From assembly GCF_938028775.1 (NCBI RefSeq), contig NZ_CALIZG010000024.1, forward strand, positions 62,001 through 126,000: a stretch of 64,000 bases of DNA. The letters run 5' to 3'. The notes beneath the pieces were generated by a model. It saw only the letters and a program-made list of their open reading frames with translations, had not been told where the DNA came from and did not search any database. A program made the translations under genes and the position numbers. Position 1 is the stretch's first letter, and every line of letters begins with the position of its first letter. Source of the DNA: Mogibacterium diversum_A. Lineage in GTDB: Bacteria > Bacillota > Clostridia > Peptostreptococcales > Anaerovoracaceae. Shown piece by piece: positions 43,202 to 53,124 of this stretch.

Positions 43202-43858
43202 ATGACAAAGGTTAAAAAAAGCGAAAAACGTCAGCAGCAGGTGCTCGCGTACATGAAGGAAACTATAAAACTAAAAGGATTTCCCCCAACCGTTAGGGAG
43301 ATTTGTGACGCTATAGGTATCAAATCAACTTCAACGGTATATAGCGATATCAAAGCACTTGAAGTCCAGGGGTTCATCAAAAAAGACCCTAGCAAACCTC
43401 GTGCACTGGCAATTGTCGATTCAATTAGCAACGACGCGAAGGAGCCTATGTTTGAGGCGGATGACATCAACATGGTGCAGCTTCCTGTAATAGGTAACGT
43501 TGCAGCAGGTGTTCCGATTCTATCCGAGCAAAATATCGAGGATAACATACCATTCCCTGCTAGATTTATCGGTAATGGAAATAACTTCTTGCTGGTAGTA
43601 CACGGTGACAGTATGGTTAATGTCGGAATAAATGATGGCGATTACTTAATCGTACAAGAAGATCAGACTGCATCTAACGGCGATATTGTTGTTGCAATGA
43701 TAGACGGAGCATTTGAGACTGAGGCGACAGTTAAGAGGTTCTATAAAGAAAAAGGACACATAAGGCTACAGCCTGAAAACGACTTCATGGAGCCTATAAT
43801 TGTCGATGACTGTAAGATTGTCGGCAAGGTTAAGGGAGTCTTCAGATATTTTAACTAA
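43202..43858 (+). CDS. lexA: SOS repressor LexA
   Basis: 218 aa. The N-terminal winged helix (GFPPTVREICDAIGIKSTSTVYSDI) is followed by the self-cleaving S24 domain. Cleavage bond A102-G103 (GNVAAGVPIL), catalytic S137 (VVHGDSMVN) and K178 (EATVKRFY). RecA* triggers autocleavage on DNA damage. Controlled from the promoter in front of the radical SAM gene, most likely with autorepression. Confidence 0.97.
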   Translation: MTKVKKSEKRQQQVLAYMKETIKLKGFPPTVREICDAIGIKSTSTVYSDIKALEVQGFIKKDPSKPRALAIVDSISNDAKEPMFEADDINMVQLPVIGNVAAGVPILSEQNIEDNIPFPARFIGNGNNFLLVVHGDSMVNVGINDGDYLIVQEDQTASNGDIVVAMIDGAFETEATVKRFYKEKGHIRLQPENDFMEPIIVDDCKIVGKVKGVFRYFN

Positions 43859-43891
43859 TATTTCACTTTATACGTACCCAAGGAGGAAACG

Positions 43892-45208
43892 ATGACACAG
43901 AGTAACGAACATCACTACTCTAACGGCATAACCGATGCAAGAACACTCGGTTGGCCGAAAACTATTCTACTAGGCCTTCAGCATACATTTGCCATGTTCG
44001 GTGCAACCGTGCTGGTACCACTTCTCACAGGTCTTAGCATATCCACTACGCTTTTGATGGCTGGTCTTGGAACACTGTTATTCCATCTGCTGACTAAAGG
44101 TAAGGTACCGGCGTTTCTCGGCTCTTCATTCGCTTTTTTAGGTGGCTATGCAGCTGTAGCACCGCTTCAGAATGGTCACCCCAATACAGCAATGCTCCCA
44201 TATGCTTGCGGTGGAGTAATTGTTGCAGGCTTTGTATATGTAATACTTGCTGCACTTATAAAGTTATTTACGATTGAGAAGGTCATGAAATTCTTTCCTC
44301 CTGTAGTTACAGGGCCTATCATCATTTCAATCGGTTTAATACTCGCGCCATCTGCTATAAAGAATGCACAAACTAACTGGCTTCTAGCCATTGTTGCCCT
44401 AGTATCAATCATATTCTTCAATATGTGGGGCCGTGGCATGGCCAAGATTGTACCTATCATCTTAGGTGTAATAATCTCGTATTTAGTAGCTCTAGCGATG
44501 GGACAGATTGATTTCTCGGGTATGGGTAAAGAGTCAATTGTTGCCTTCCCTCCCATCATGATGGCTAAGTTTAATATAAGCGCAATTATCACAATCACTC
44601 CAATTGCCTTAGCGACAATGATGGAGCATATCGGAGATATATCCGCCATCAGCGCTACAACTGGATATAACTATATAAAAGATCCAGGTCTACACCGCAC
44701 GCTTCTCGGTGACGGACTAGCAACTATGCTCGCCTCTCTATTTGGCGGACCTGCTAATACAACATACGGTGAAAATACCGGTGTTCTTGCACTAACAAAG
44801 GTATATGATCCACTAGTAATAAGAATTGCCGCATGCTTTGCGATAATACTCTCGTTTATACCAAAGTTTGCATTTATCATAGAAACTATTCCATTAGCAA
44901 TTATTGGCGGTGTTTCACTGATACTATACGGCATGATTTCTGCAGTCGGCATTAGAAATCTTGTTGAAAACCAGGTTAATTACAAAAACACCCGAAATAC
45001 TATAATCACTGCTCTCATTCTCGTATGCTCTCTAGGATTTAACCAGATTGGCGGTATAACATTTACAGTTCTTGGCGTAAAAATCACTCTTTCTGGACTC
45101 GCCATTGCAGCTATAGTTGGCATTGTAGCTAATATGCTACTCCCTGGAAAAGATTATGAGTTTGACGAAGATAACGAAGACGATAAATTCCAGACATTTA
45201 AAGTTTAG
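43892..45208 (+). CDS. uraA: Uracil permease, NCS2 family (UraA-like)
   Basis: 438 aa with about 14 helices. LGLQHTFAMFGATVLVPLLTG at the N-terminus, FLGSSFAFLG, TMMEHIGDISAISATTG (with the substrate glutamate) and GPANTTYGENTGVLALT are strong UraA/PyrP features. It imports uracil by proton symport. It lies 33 bp after lexA with its own strong SD (AAGGAGG) and may be partly cotranscribed. Confidence 0.92.
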   Translation: MTQSNEHHYSNGITDARTLGWPKTILLGLQHTFAMFGATVLVPLLTGLSISTTLLMAGLGTLLFHLLTKGKVPAFLGSSFAFLGGYAAVAPLQNGHPNTAMLPYACGGVIVAGFVYVILAALIKLFTIEKVMKFFPPVVTGPIIISIGLILAPSAIKNAQTNWLLAIVALVSIIFFNMWGRGMAKIVPIILGVIISYLVALAMGQIDFSGMGKESIVAFPPIMMAKFNISAIITITPIALATMMEHIGDISAISATTGYNYIKDPGLHRTLLGDGLATMLASLFGGPANTTYGENTGVLALTKVYDPLVIRIAACFAIILSFIPKFAFIIETIPLAIIGGVSLILYGMISAVGIRNLVENQVNYKNTRNTIITALILVCSLGFNQIGGITFTVLGVKITLSGLAIAAIVGIVANMLLPGKDYEFDEDNEDDKFQTFKV

Positions 45209-45233
45209 TACTTTATCGACTTTAGATTTTATT

Positions 45234-45271
45234 GGCCGTGAGCATTATGGTTGCCCACGGCTCATTTATTT
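45234..45271 (+). terminator. Possible terminator after uraA
   Basis: GCCGTG / CACGGC stem with a long loop followed by TCATTTATTTAT. Weak. Confidence 0.4.
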
Positions 45272-45293
45272 ATAAGATATATAGGAGGTCATC

Positions 45294-46106
45294 ATGCCTG
45301 CACATAACGCACACTATCTGTTCGGAAGAACTGTTCTAAGCAAGTTACCTGCTGATACTGAGAGGTTAATTAATACAAATGCCGATTCATATGCGGCATT
45401 TGTATTCGGGCTCCAAGGACCTGATATCCTTGCATTTTATAGACCGATATTTCCAAGCATCCTTAATAAAGAAGGTGCAACTATTCATCATAGTCCTGGT
45501 TCATCCTTCTTTAAACATGCCTTTAAGGTTGTTCAAGAATCTCCTACTGTAGAGAAAATCAGCTATTTATATGGTGCGATGTGTCACTATATACTAGATT
45601 CTCTATGTCACCCTATTATTAATAATTACGTAAAAACAACTGGTATGTCACACAGCTTGGTCGAAAGAGAGTTTGATCACTATGTGCTAGAACAGCACGA
45701 CCTTACGCCATTTACTATTGAGCTAAAGCTCGTTGCGCCAGTGAGGAAAAATCTCGGTTCAATAATGGCACCTTTTTATGAAACCCCTACCGCTAGTCAG
45801 ATGCAGCTAGCAACTAGAGATATGAGGCGTTCAATTCTAATACTCGGAACAAAGAATGACTTCCTTCGCAGAAGACTTCTCTCAATCCTCGCTTCTAACA
45901 GAGTAACAATGAAACAATGCGACATGGTAGCATCTAACGAATATGATCTTCGCTCAGCGGAGAGCAATGCTGAAATTTGGAAGAAGTACGAAATGGCCAT
46001 AGACAAGGCTGTTTCTGAAATCGAATACATAAGAAAAAGTCTGATTGATGCTGATCAACCAGACCTTAGTCGCTATGAACTAGATTATCTAGGCAAGAAA
46101 CACTAA
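45294..46106 (+). CDS. Zinc-dependent phospholipase C family protein
   Basis: 270 aa. Histidine- and aspartate-rich motifs of the Zn_dep_PLPC family: MPAHNAHYLFG at the very start, FVFGLQGPDILAFY, IHHSPGSSFF, GAMCHYILDSLCHPII and EREFDHYV. No signal peptide is present, so it acts in the cytoplasm, unlike secreted clostridial alpha-toxin. The N-terminal metal ligand at position 1-7 is typical of the uncharacterised bacterial branch. Substrate unknown. SD AGGAGG. Confidence 0.8.
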   Translation: MPAHNAHYLFGRTVLSKLPADTERLINTNADSYAAFVFGLQGPDILAFYRPIFPSILNKEGATIHHSPGSSFFKHAFKVVQESPTVEKISYLYGAMCHYILDSLCHPIINNYVKTTGMSHSLVEREFDHYVLEQHDLTPFTIELKLVAPVRKNLGSIMAPFYETPTASQMQLATRDMRRSILILGTKNDFLRRRLLSILASNRVTMKQCDMVASNEYDLRSAESNAEIWKKYEMAIDKAVSEIEYIRKSLIDADQPDLSRYELDYLGKKH

Positions 46107-46110
46107 AACT

Positions 46111-46557
46111 CTATAAAAATATCGATGCTCCGTACGTTACCCATGTAACTATAAATGCAGCGACGACTACACCTAGGGCAATTGCAGGGAACGCTCTTTT
46201 GAGCTGCATGTCCATCATGGTGGCAACTAGAGCACCTGTCCATGCTCCAGTCCCTGGAAGTGGAATCGCTACGAGAATCACAAGCCCCCAGAACTCATAC
46301 CTCAGGACAACGTCCTTGTTCTTATCAGCTTTTCGCTCCATCCTAAGGACTATGTTGTTGAGCTTGTCAGACTTCTTGCGCATCCACGCAAATACGTCCC
46401 TTGTAAAAACGACGAGAAACGGAACTGGCAGCAGATTGCCGAGCACCGCAATTAATGCCGCTTGCCAAATTGGCAGTCCTGCAATTCCAGCACCATACGG
46501 TATTGCCCCACGTAGCTCTATAATAGGCACCATCGCCATAAGAAACGTTTTTAGCAT
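46111..46557 (-). CDS. Small multidrug export family membrane protein (COG2426)
   Basis: 148 aa with four to five helices. MVPIIELRGAIPYGAGIAGLP at the N-terminus and VAIPLPGTGAWTGALVATM are typical of this family, whose name outruns its evidence: transport function is not established. Convergent with the preceding gene by 4 bp. SD GGAAGGG. Confidence 0.82.
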   Translation of the reverse strand: MLKTFLMAMVPIIELRGAIPYGAGIAGLPIWQAALIAVLGNLLPVPFLVVFTRDVFAWMRKKSDKLNNIVLRMERKADKNKDVVLRYEFWGLVILVAIPLPGTGAWTGALVATMMDMQLKRAFPAIALGVVVAAFIVTWVTYGASIFL

Positions 46558-46765
46558 CTACCCTTCCTTTCTCACAGTTACTATATAGCTGAAAAAAATA
46601 CCTGTAAATTTATACTCTCTAGATTTGATTGATATTTATATATTATATTTAACTCATTTATTGTAGCATACGCCGATATCTCTATCAATTCATAATACCC
46701 TCACACAGATTGATTGTACTTAAATACCTTTTGTGCTACCATTTACATACTATAGGAGGTACATT

Positions 46766-48145
46766 ATGAAAGATAAAAACGCATGGAATAACTACTCTCC
46801 AGAGGAGCTTAAAGCTCTCGAGAATTTAAACAAGGGATACATAGATTTCATTTCAGAAGGGAAGACTGAACGCGAGTGCACGGAGCTACTAGTCAAGATG
46901 GCAGAAGCTCATGGATATCGCAACCTAAATGAGGTGATTAAAAATAATGAAACTTTGAGCGTAGGTAGCAAGGTCTACGCAGTTAACATGAATAAGTGTC
47001 TTGTTACATTTAACATAGGCGAAGACATCGTTAATCGCGGTATGAACATCCTCGGGGCTCACATCGACTCACCTAGAATCGATTTAAAGCAGAATCCACT
47101 ATACGAGACTGATGAATTCGCTTATCTAGATACACAGTACTATGGTGGCATCAAGAAGTACCAGTGGGTTACCATGCCTCTTGCACTTCACGGCGTAATT
47201 GCCAAAAAGGACGGAACCGTTGTTAATGTAAATATAGGCGAGGATCCATCAGACCCAGTTTTCTTCATCAGCGACCTATTAATTCACCTGGCTCAGGATC
47301 AGATGCAGCTTACAGCAGCCAAGCTGATCGATGGCGAGAACATGGATATCGTCTTCGGCACACAGCCTCTTGACAGCGAGAGTGAATCTGCAGTGAAGGC
47401 TAACGTACTAAAGCTCCTCAAGGACAAGTACGATATCGAAGAAGATGATTTCTGGTCGGCTGAGATTGAGGCCGTGCCAGCTGGAAGAGCCAGAGAAGCA
47501 GGTCTAGATAGAAGTCTTATCCTTGGATATGGACACGACGATAGATCTTGTGCGTACACTTCGGCTGTTGCTCTTTTCGAAGTTGAAAATCCAAAGACCA
47601 CTACCTGTGGACTCTTTGTAGACAAAGAGGAAATCGGAAGTTATGGGGCTACAGGTATGCAGTCTCACTTCTTCGAGGATATAGTTAGAGAGCTACTAGA
47701 TAGACTAGGAATTTACACAGAGCTAAATGCAGCTCGTGTTCTAAGAAATTCTCGTATGCTCTCATCCGATGTAAGTGCAACTTACGATCCTATGTATGCA
47801 GATAAGTTCAGCAAGAGAAATGCTGCTCTCTTCGGCAGAGGAATTGTGTTCAACAAGTACACAGGAAGCAGAGGGAAAGGTGGCTCTAACGATGCTAATG
47901 CTGAGTATCTCGGCAAGCTTAGAGCAATCATGCATAAGCACAATGTAATGTTCCAATCAGCTGAGCTCGGCAAAGTAGATGTTGGTGGCGGTGGTACTAT
48001 TGCTTACATCTTGGCACTTTACGGCATGGAAGTTGTAGATAGCGGAATCGCAGTGCTTAACATGCATGCTCCATACGAAGCAGTTAGTAAGTCTGATGTA
48101 TATGAAGCATACAAAGGGTATAAGGCGTTTATCATCGAGGCATAG
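46766..48145 (+). CDS. M18 family aminopeptidase
   Basis: I choose the ATG at 46766 (AGGAGG 6 nt upstream), giving 459 aa. Dizinc ligands: GAHIDSPR, LGYGHDDRSCAY, DKEEIGSYGATG (double Glu), and ALNMHAPYE near the C-terminus; SRGKGGSNDANAEYLG is also family-specific. M18 enzymes remove N-terminal Asp/Glu or other residues from peptides in the cytoplasm. The catalytic and metal sites all look intact. It is a single gene between divergent and convergent neighbours. Confidence 0.92.
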   Translation: MKDKNAWNNYSPEELKALENLNKGYIDFISEGKTERECTELLVKMAEAHGYRNLNEVIKNNETLSVGSKVYAVNMNKCLVTFNIGEDIVNRGMNILGAHIDSPRIDLKQNPLYETDEFAYLDTQYYGGIKKYQWVTMPLALHGVIAKKDGTVVNVNIGEDPSDPVFFISDLLIHLAQDQMQLTAAKLIDGENMDIVFGTQPLDSESESAVKANVLKLLKDKYDIEEDDFWSAEIEAVPAGRAREAGLDRSLILGYGHDDRSCAYTSAVALFEVENPKTTTCGLFVDKEEIGSYGATGMQSHFFEDIVRELLDRLGIYTELNAARVLRNSRMLSSDVSATYDPMYADKFSKRNAALFGRGIVFNKYTGSRGKGGSNDANAEYLGKLRAIMHKHNVMFQSAELGKVDVGGGGTIAYILALYGMEVVDSGIAVLNMHAPYEAVSKSDVYEAYKGYKAFIIEA

Positions 48146-48241
48146 TCTCAAAAATATTGATTTATCTATCAGAACTATGAATTGTTGAGATAAATTTCAA
48201 CCACTTACATGTCATACCTACTATAATGGTAATTACGAAGA

Positions 48242-48270
48242 ATACCCCGTCTCCATAGGAGACGGGGTAT
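48242..48270. terminator. Hairpin between convergent M18 gene and hydA
   Basis: A perfect 13-bp stem (ATACCCCGTCTCC with its complement) and a 3-nt loop. T-runs after it are weak on both strands, but the stem is very stable and sits exactly between convergent genes. Confidence 0.7.
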
Positions 48271-48288
48271 TGTAATCTTTATCAATAA

Positions 48289-50043
48289 TTAGTCAGCCTG
48301 CTTATTCACACCTCTATTTACATATGAAGTATGTAGTAAGTGATGTGCCTTCTCTCCTCCTGGAACTCCGAGATAATCATCGTACATTTTAATGATTACT
48401 GGATTCTCATGAGCCTTACGGATTGGAGCATTCTTATCCAAGGTATATAGACCTTTTGCTCGTTCAGCTCTGACATCAATGAAGTTTCTAACCTGTGAGT
48501 CCACATGTGGCTGTCCACCACCATTTACACAGCCACCAGGACATCCCATGATTTCTATGAAGGTATAGTCAGCTTCTCCTGCCTTTACCTTATCCATAAT
48601 TATCCTGGCGTTTGCCAGACCGCTGGCAACAGCAACCTTAACCTTCTTGCCCTGTAATTCGTATTCAGCCTCTTTTACGCCCTTTACGCCGCGAACATCT
48701 ACAAAGTCAAGGTCTACAAGCTCTTCGCCTGTAAGCTTTTCTACAGCCGTTCTAAGCGCTGCTTCCATTACACCACCAGTAGCACCAAAGATTACTCCAG
48801 CTCCAGTGTATTCACCAAGTGGATTATCATAAGGCTCATCTTCAAGCTTCATAAACTCGATACCAGCCATCTTTATCATTCTCGCAAGCTCACGAGTTGT
48901 AAGCGAGTAATCAACATCCTGATATCCATCAGCACCCTGATCATCTCTTCCAAGCTCATGTTTCTTAGCTGTACATGGCATGACGCTTACAGACACGATT
49001 TTGTCTACTGGGATACCCATAACATCTGCATAGTACGACTTTGTTACAGCACCGAACATCTGCTGCGGTGACTTACATGTTGATAGATTAGGAATTAATT
49101 CAGGGTAATAGTGTTCGCAGAACTTAACCCAACCAGGAGAGCAAGATGTAATCATAGGAAGTACTCCGCCTCCTTTAACTCTCTCAACTAGCTCATTTGC
49201 TTCCTCAACGATGGTGAGGTCAGCAGAGAAATTTGTATCAAAAACTCTATCAAAACCTAGCCTGTGAAGCGCTGCTGACAGTTTCCCTTCTACTTCCGTA
49301 CCTATCGGTTGATCAAAGCACTCAGCGATTGCAACTCTGGTAGAAGGTGCAGCTTGGACGACTACGAATTTATCTGGGTCTTCAATCGCTTCCTTAACCT
49401 GCGTGATAGAATCCTTCTCATATAGAGCACCTACTGGACAAGCAACGATACACTGACCACAGTTTACGCAGCTAGTCTCAGCTAAAGGAATGTTGAAAGT
49501 CGTTCCAACGTAAGTATCAAAGCCTCTCTTGTTAGTCCCGATTACTCCGATACTCTGTAGGTTATTACATGCTCCTATGCACCGACGACATAGTATACAC
49601 TTGCTATTATCACGAACAATTGACTTAGAACTGTCTTCTATTACGGAATGATTCTTTGCCCCCTTATAGTACTCAGTATCATCTACCCCGTACCTTCTAC
49701 ATAGCTTTAGAAGCTCACAATTACCACTTCTGAAGCAACCTAGGCAGTCCATGTTGTGATCTGATAAGAGCAGCTGCAAATTCTTTCTTCTATACTCAAC
49801 TATCTTCGGTGTATTAGTACGTGCAACCATTCCGTCAAATACAGGGAATACACATGCTGCCGCAAGTGCACGAGCACCCTCTACTTCACATAGGCACATT
49901 CTACATGCACCGATTTCATTTACATCCTTTAGATAACATAGCGTAGGGATATCAACTCCTGCGATGTGCGCTGCTTCGAGTAGCGTAGAACCTTCAGGAA
50001 CATTAACCTCCATGTTATCAATTGTTACTTTAACATCTGACAT
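48289..50043 (-). CDS. hydA: [FeFe]-hydrogenase catalytic subunit HydA/HndD
   Basis: 584 aa. Order: a 2Fe-2S ferredoxin-like domain (IPTLCYLKDV, GACRMCLCEVEG), a His-Cys3 4Fe-4S site (SDHNMDCLGCFRSGNC), two 4Fe-4S motifs (CILCRRCIGAC, CVNCGQCIVACPVG), and the H-cluster domain. The H-cluster motifs are TSCSPGWVKFCE (L1), MPCTAKKHE (L2) and EIMGCPGGCVNGGGQP (L3). All ligands are intact. It is the last gene of hydCBA, a trimeric electron-bifurcating enzyme that couples ferredoxin and NAD(P)H to H2. Confidence 0.96.
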   Translation of the reverse strand: MSDVKVTIDNMEVNVPEGSTLLEAAHIAGVDIPTLCYLKDVNEIGACRMCLCEVEGARALAAACVFPVFDGMVARTNTPKIVEYRRKNLQLLLSDHNMDCLGCFRSGNCELLKLCRRYGVDDTEYYKGAKNHSVIEDSSKSIVRDNSKCILCRRCIGACNNLQSIGVIGTNKRGFDTYVGTTFNIPLAETSCVNCGQCIVACPVGALYEKDSITQVKEAIEDPDKFVVVQAAPSTRVAIAECFDQPIGTEVEGKLSAALHRLGFDRVFDTNFSADLTIVEEANELVERVKGGGVLPMITSCSPGWVKFCEHYYPELIPNLSTCKSPQQMFGAVTKSYYADVMGIPVDKIVSVSVMPCTAKKHELGRDDQGADGYQDVDYSLTTRELARMIKMAGIEFMKLEDEPYDNPLGEYTGAGVIFGATGGVMEAALRTAVEKLTGEELVDLDFVDVRGVKGVKEAEYELQGKKVKVAVASGLANARIIMDKVKAGEADYTFIEIMGCPGGCVNGGGQPHVDSQVRNFIDVRAERAKGLYTLDKNAPIRKAHENPVIIKMYDDYLGVPGGEKAHHLLHTSYVNRGVNKQAD

Positions 50044-50056
50044 CTCGTTTCCTCCA

Positions 50057-51958
50057 CTACTTTCTGATTATTGCGCCGAATCTGCAGTTATCCATACATG
50101 CTCCACACTTGATACACTTAGCAGTATCAATTACGTGAGGTGTCTTAACTGCACCAGAGATAGCGTCAACTGGGCAGTTTCTAGCGCAGAGAGTACATCC
50201 CTTACACTTGTCTTCAATGATGCTATACTTGAGCAGCTTCTTACAGACACCCGCAGGACAAGTCTTATCCTTTATATGTGCAACGTACTCATCTCTAAAG
50301 AATCTCATTGTCGAAAGAACTGGGTTTGGTGCTGTCTGACCAAGTCCACATAGCGAGTTAGTTTGAATAAAGTTAGCCAATTCCTCGAGCTTTTCAAGGT
50401 CTTCCATCTCACCTTTTCCCTCGGAAATTCTTGTTAGTATTTCGAGCATTCTCTTAGTTCCAACTCTACAAGGTGTACACTTACCGCAGGATTCACTAAC
50501 CGTAAATTCTAGGAAGAACTTTGCGATGTCAACCATACAGCTATCTTCATCCATTACTATAAGACCGCCAGAGCCCATCATACATCCGATGCTCTTAAGG
50601 TTCTCGAAGTCGATAGGTATATCATAGTATGTGCTAGGTATACATCCGCCAGATGGACCACCGGTCTGGGCAGCTTTAAATTTCTTGCCGTTTGGAACTC
50701 CGCCCCCGATATTTTCAACTACATCACGCAGGGTTGTGCCCATCGGAACCTCTACAAGCCCTGTATTGTTAATCTTACCCCCTAAAGCGAATACCTTAGT
50801 CCCTGGGGATAGCTCTGTTCCGAGAGAACTGAACCATTCTGGGCCCTTGTTAAATATCACCGGAATATTGGCGTAAGTTTCAACGTTATTAAGGATTGTT
50901 GGACATCCGAACAATCCCTTTACAGCAGGGAATGGTGGACGAGGATGTGGTTCACCTCTATTTCCTTCGATAGAAGTTAGAAGAGCAGTTTCCTCTCCAC
51001 AGACGAATGCTCCCGCACCGAGCCTTAAGTCGATATCAAAGTTAAATCCCGTACCAAATATGTCCTTGCCAATCAGTCCATATTCCCTAGCCTGCTTAAG
51101 CGCAATCTCTAGTCTGTTAACAGCTATCGGATACTCAGCACGAACATAGATATATCCCTGATCAGCGCCAATTGCATATCCTGCAATAGCCATAGCCTCA
51201 AATACTGAGTGTGGATCTCCCTCTAATATCGAACGATCCATGAATGCTCCTGGATCTCCCTCATCTGCATTACAACATACGTATTTCTGGACTTCTCCTC
51301 TATTGCCAGATGCGAACTTCCATTTCTTTCCTGTTGGGAATCCTGCACCACCACGGCCCCTGATGCCACTGTCTAGAACAGTCTGAATAACTTCATCTGG
51401 AGTCATCTCAGTTAAGCATCTTCCTAGTGCCTCGTATCCGCCTGTAGCTATATATTCATCGATGTTCTCTGGATCAATAACTCCACAGTTTCTAAGTGCA
51501 ATTCTCTCCTGCTTAGTATAGAAGTCGGACTCTGTCATTGTCTTTGCCGGACTTCCATCAGTAGTCTCTTCTTTGAGCATGTATTTGTCAGTTGGAACAC
51601 CACCAACGATGTGCTCGTTTACAATTGCCTCTACCTTCTCAGGATCAACTTCTTCATAGTAAACAGAGCCAGGATGAACTACAACTACAGGACCTTTAGC
51701 ACATAGACCAAGACATCCTGTCTGGATGATTTTCACATCATCTTGAAGTCCATGCTCTTTGAGGTGAGTCTCGAAAGCTTTAACTACATCTAAGCTATGA
51801 TTAGATGTACATCCTGTCCCTCCGCACACAAGTATATAATTCTTATGAACCTGTGCCTCCTCAGCCTCAGCATGGATAGCTGCTTCACCACCTAGCCTGA
51901 GGTTTACTTGGCACATCATCTTATTCTTGATGGCTCTAAGTTCATTAAGCGATTTCAT
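50057..51958 (-). CDS. hydB: Bifurcating hydrogenase flavoprotein subunit HydB/HndC (NuoF-like)
   Basis: 633 aa from the ATG at 51956-51958 (GGAGG 5 nt upstream). An N-terminal thioredoxin-like 2Fe-2S domain (VCGGTGCTSNHS ... TGCLGLCAKG) leads into the NuoF core with the FMN/NADH site GRGGAGFPTGKKW, the SLBB domain, the 4Fe-4S site ESCGKCTPCRVG, and a C-terminal 2x4Fe-4S ferredoxin domain (CKGCTLCARNCPVDA, CIKCGACMDNC). It binds NAD(H) and the bifurcating flavin. Middle gene of hydCBA. Confidence 0.95.
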   Translation of the reverse strand: MKSLNELRAIKNKMMCQVNLRLGGEAAIHAEAEEAQVHKNYILVCGGTGCTSNHSLDVVKAFETHLKEHGLQDDVKIIQTGCLGLCAKGPVVVVHPGSVYYEEVDPEKVEAIVNEHIVGGVPTDKYMLKEETTDGSPAKTMTESDFYTKQERIALRNCGVIDPENIDEYIATGGYEALGRCLTEMTPDEVIQTVLDSGIRGRGGAGFPTGKKWKFASGNRGEVQKYVCCNADEGDPGAFMDRSILEGDPHSVFEAMAIAGYAIGADQGYIYVRAEYPIAVNRLEIALKQAREYGLIGKDIFGTGFNFDIDLRLGAGAFVCGEETALLTSIEGNRGEPHPRPPFPAVKGLFGCPTILNNVETYANIPVIFNKGPEWFSSLGTELSPGTKVFALGGKINNTGLVEVPMGTTLRDVVENIGGGVPNGKKFKAAQTGGPSGGCIPSTYYDIPIDFENLKSIGCMMGSGGLIVMDEDSCMVDIAKFFLEFTVSESCGKCTPCRVGTKRMLEILTRISEGKGEMEDLEKLEELANFIQTNSLCGLGQTAPNPVLSTMRFFRDEYVAHIKDKTCPAGVCKKLLKYSIIEDKCKGCTLCARNCPVDAISGAVKTPHVIDTAKCIKCGACMDNCRFGAIIRK

Positions 51959-52012
51959 AATAACCTCCATAGTCTACACAACGCTGCTAAGCGTATCATT
52001 TACAACCGAAAA

Positions 52013-52501
52013 CTACATGTATTTAGCAAGAACCTCTGGGATTTTATCCGCAGTCATTTTGCCATACACGTCTCCGCCAACGATAACTACTGGAGCAAGT
52101 CCACAAGCCCCAACGCAGCGGCATGAATCTAAGGAGAATTTTCCATCCGGTGTGCATTCTCCATCACCAATCTTGAGTTCCTCAACACACTTATCAAATA
52201 TATCTCCTGCACCCTTAACATAGCATGCAGTGCCTAGACAGACTGAAACTTCATGTTCACCCTTAGGTGACATTGAGAACTGAGCATAGAATGTAGCTAC
52301 ACCATATACCTTCTCCATAGGAAAACCCGTTTCATCGGAAATTATTTTCTGAACCTGATATGGGAGATACCCATATATCTCCTGTGCATGCTGCATAATA
52401 GGCATTAAGCAACCTTTCTCACCTTTGAGCTCATCAATAATCTTTAGTAATTGTTGTTCTTGCTCAGGTGTGCCCTTGAATGGGACATTCGAAACCTTCA
52501 T
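52013..52501 (-). CDS. hydC: Bifurcating hydrogenase subunit HydC/HndA (NuoE-like)
   Basis: 162 aa from the ATG at 52499-52501 (AAGGAGG 8 nt upstream). The thioredoxin-like 2Fe-2S ligands are in CLGTACYVKGA and SLDSCRCVGACG. It passes electrons in the HydABC complex. First gene of the operon, 54 bp ahead of hydB. Confidence 0.94.
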   Translation of the reverse strand: MKVSNVPFKGTPEQEQQLLKIIDELKGEKGCLMPIMQHAQEIYGYLPYQVQKIISDETGFPMEKVYGVATFYAQFSMSPKGEHEVSVCLGTACYVKGAGDIFDKCVEELKIGDGECTPDGKFSLDSCRCVGACGLAPVVIVGGDVYGKMTADKIPEVLAKYM

Positions 52502-52760
52502 ATCTAGAACCTCCTTCAACCAAATCAGTTAGCTATATTTAACAAAATTAAATCATATGTTTAATTAATTATATATATTAAATTTATTTATTTCAATGAT
52601 AGTTACGAATCTATCTATGTGATGAAACCATTCATTTCACTGTACCTTTAGATTAAATTATCCACAGCTTTTTTCGATAAATCCACTCGCAATTGATATT
52701 TGTGTAACGTATAATATAAGCATAATTGTATCTATATATGCGTTGACTAGGGAGGACAAA
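52502..52760. other. Divergent promoter region between hydC and the DRTGG gene
   Basis: 259 bp of AT-rich DNA. A TATAAT lies at 52710-52715 on the plus strand without a well-spaced -35. I found no full Rex palindrome; only one half-site-like TTAACAA is visible near 52539. No RNA gene seen. Confidence 0.5.
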
Positions 52761-53105
52761 ATGACACTACTTGAAATTAATTCTATTATAGAAGGAAAGA
52801 TCCTAACCAAAAATCCAGATTTAAATCTTGAACTAGTTAATGCCTTTTCATCTGATGTAATTAGTCATATCGTAACGTATGCAAGCGATAAATCGATATT
52901 AATTACTGCAGTATATAACCCTCAGATCCTTAAAACCGCTGAAATGAAAGGCGTTCAGTGCGTTATTCTGATTGGCATCTACGAACCAGAGCCATCCCTT
53001 GTGGCTCTTGCAAATTCACTAGGAATCACGTTACTTCGTTCAACTTTCTCGATGTACGTAACCTGTGGAAAGCTTTATAGTAGCGGCTTACAGGGTGCAT
53101 TTTAG
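52761..53105 (+). CDS. DRTGG-domain protein, hydrogenase-linked
   Basis: 114 aa from the ATG at 52761 (GGGAGG 6 nt upstream). A single DRTGG-like domain: IEGKILTKNPDLNLELVNAFSS near the start and LANSLGITLLRSTFSMYVTCGKLYSSGL at the end. Small proteins of this type often accompany bifurcating hydrogenase and HPr-kinase-related operons in anaerobes and may sense nucleotides; the function is not known. It diverges from hydCBA. Confidence 0.78.
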   Translation: MTLLEINSIIEGKILTKNPDLNLELVNAFSSDVISHIVTYASDKSILITAVYNPQILKTAEMKGVQCVILIGIYEPEPSLVALANSLGITLLRSTFSMYVTCGKLYSSGLQGAF

Positions 53106-53124
53106 CATAAATAAGGAGGACTGT

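Noticed and set aside
52525..52560. Rex operator upstream of hydC
   Set aside because: Only one half-site-like TTAACAA is visible; the partner half does not match.
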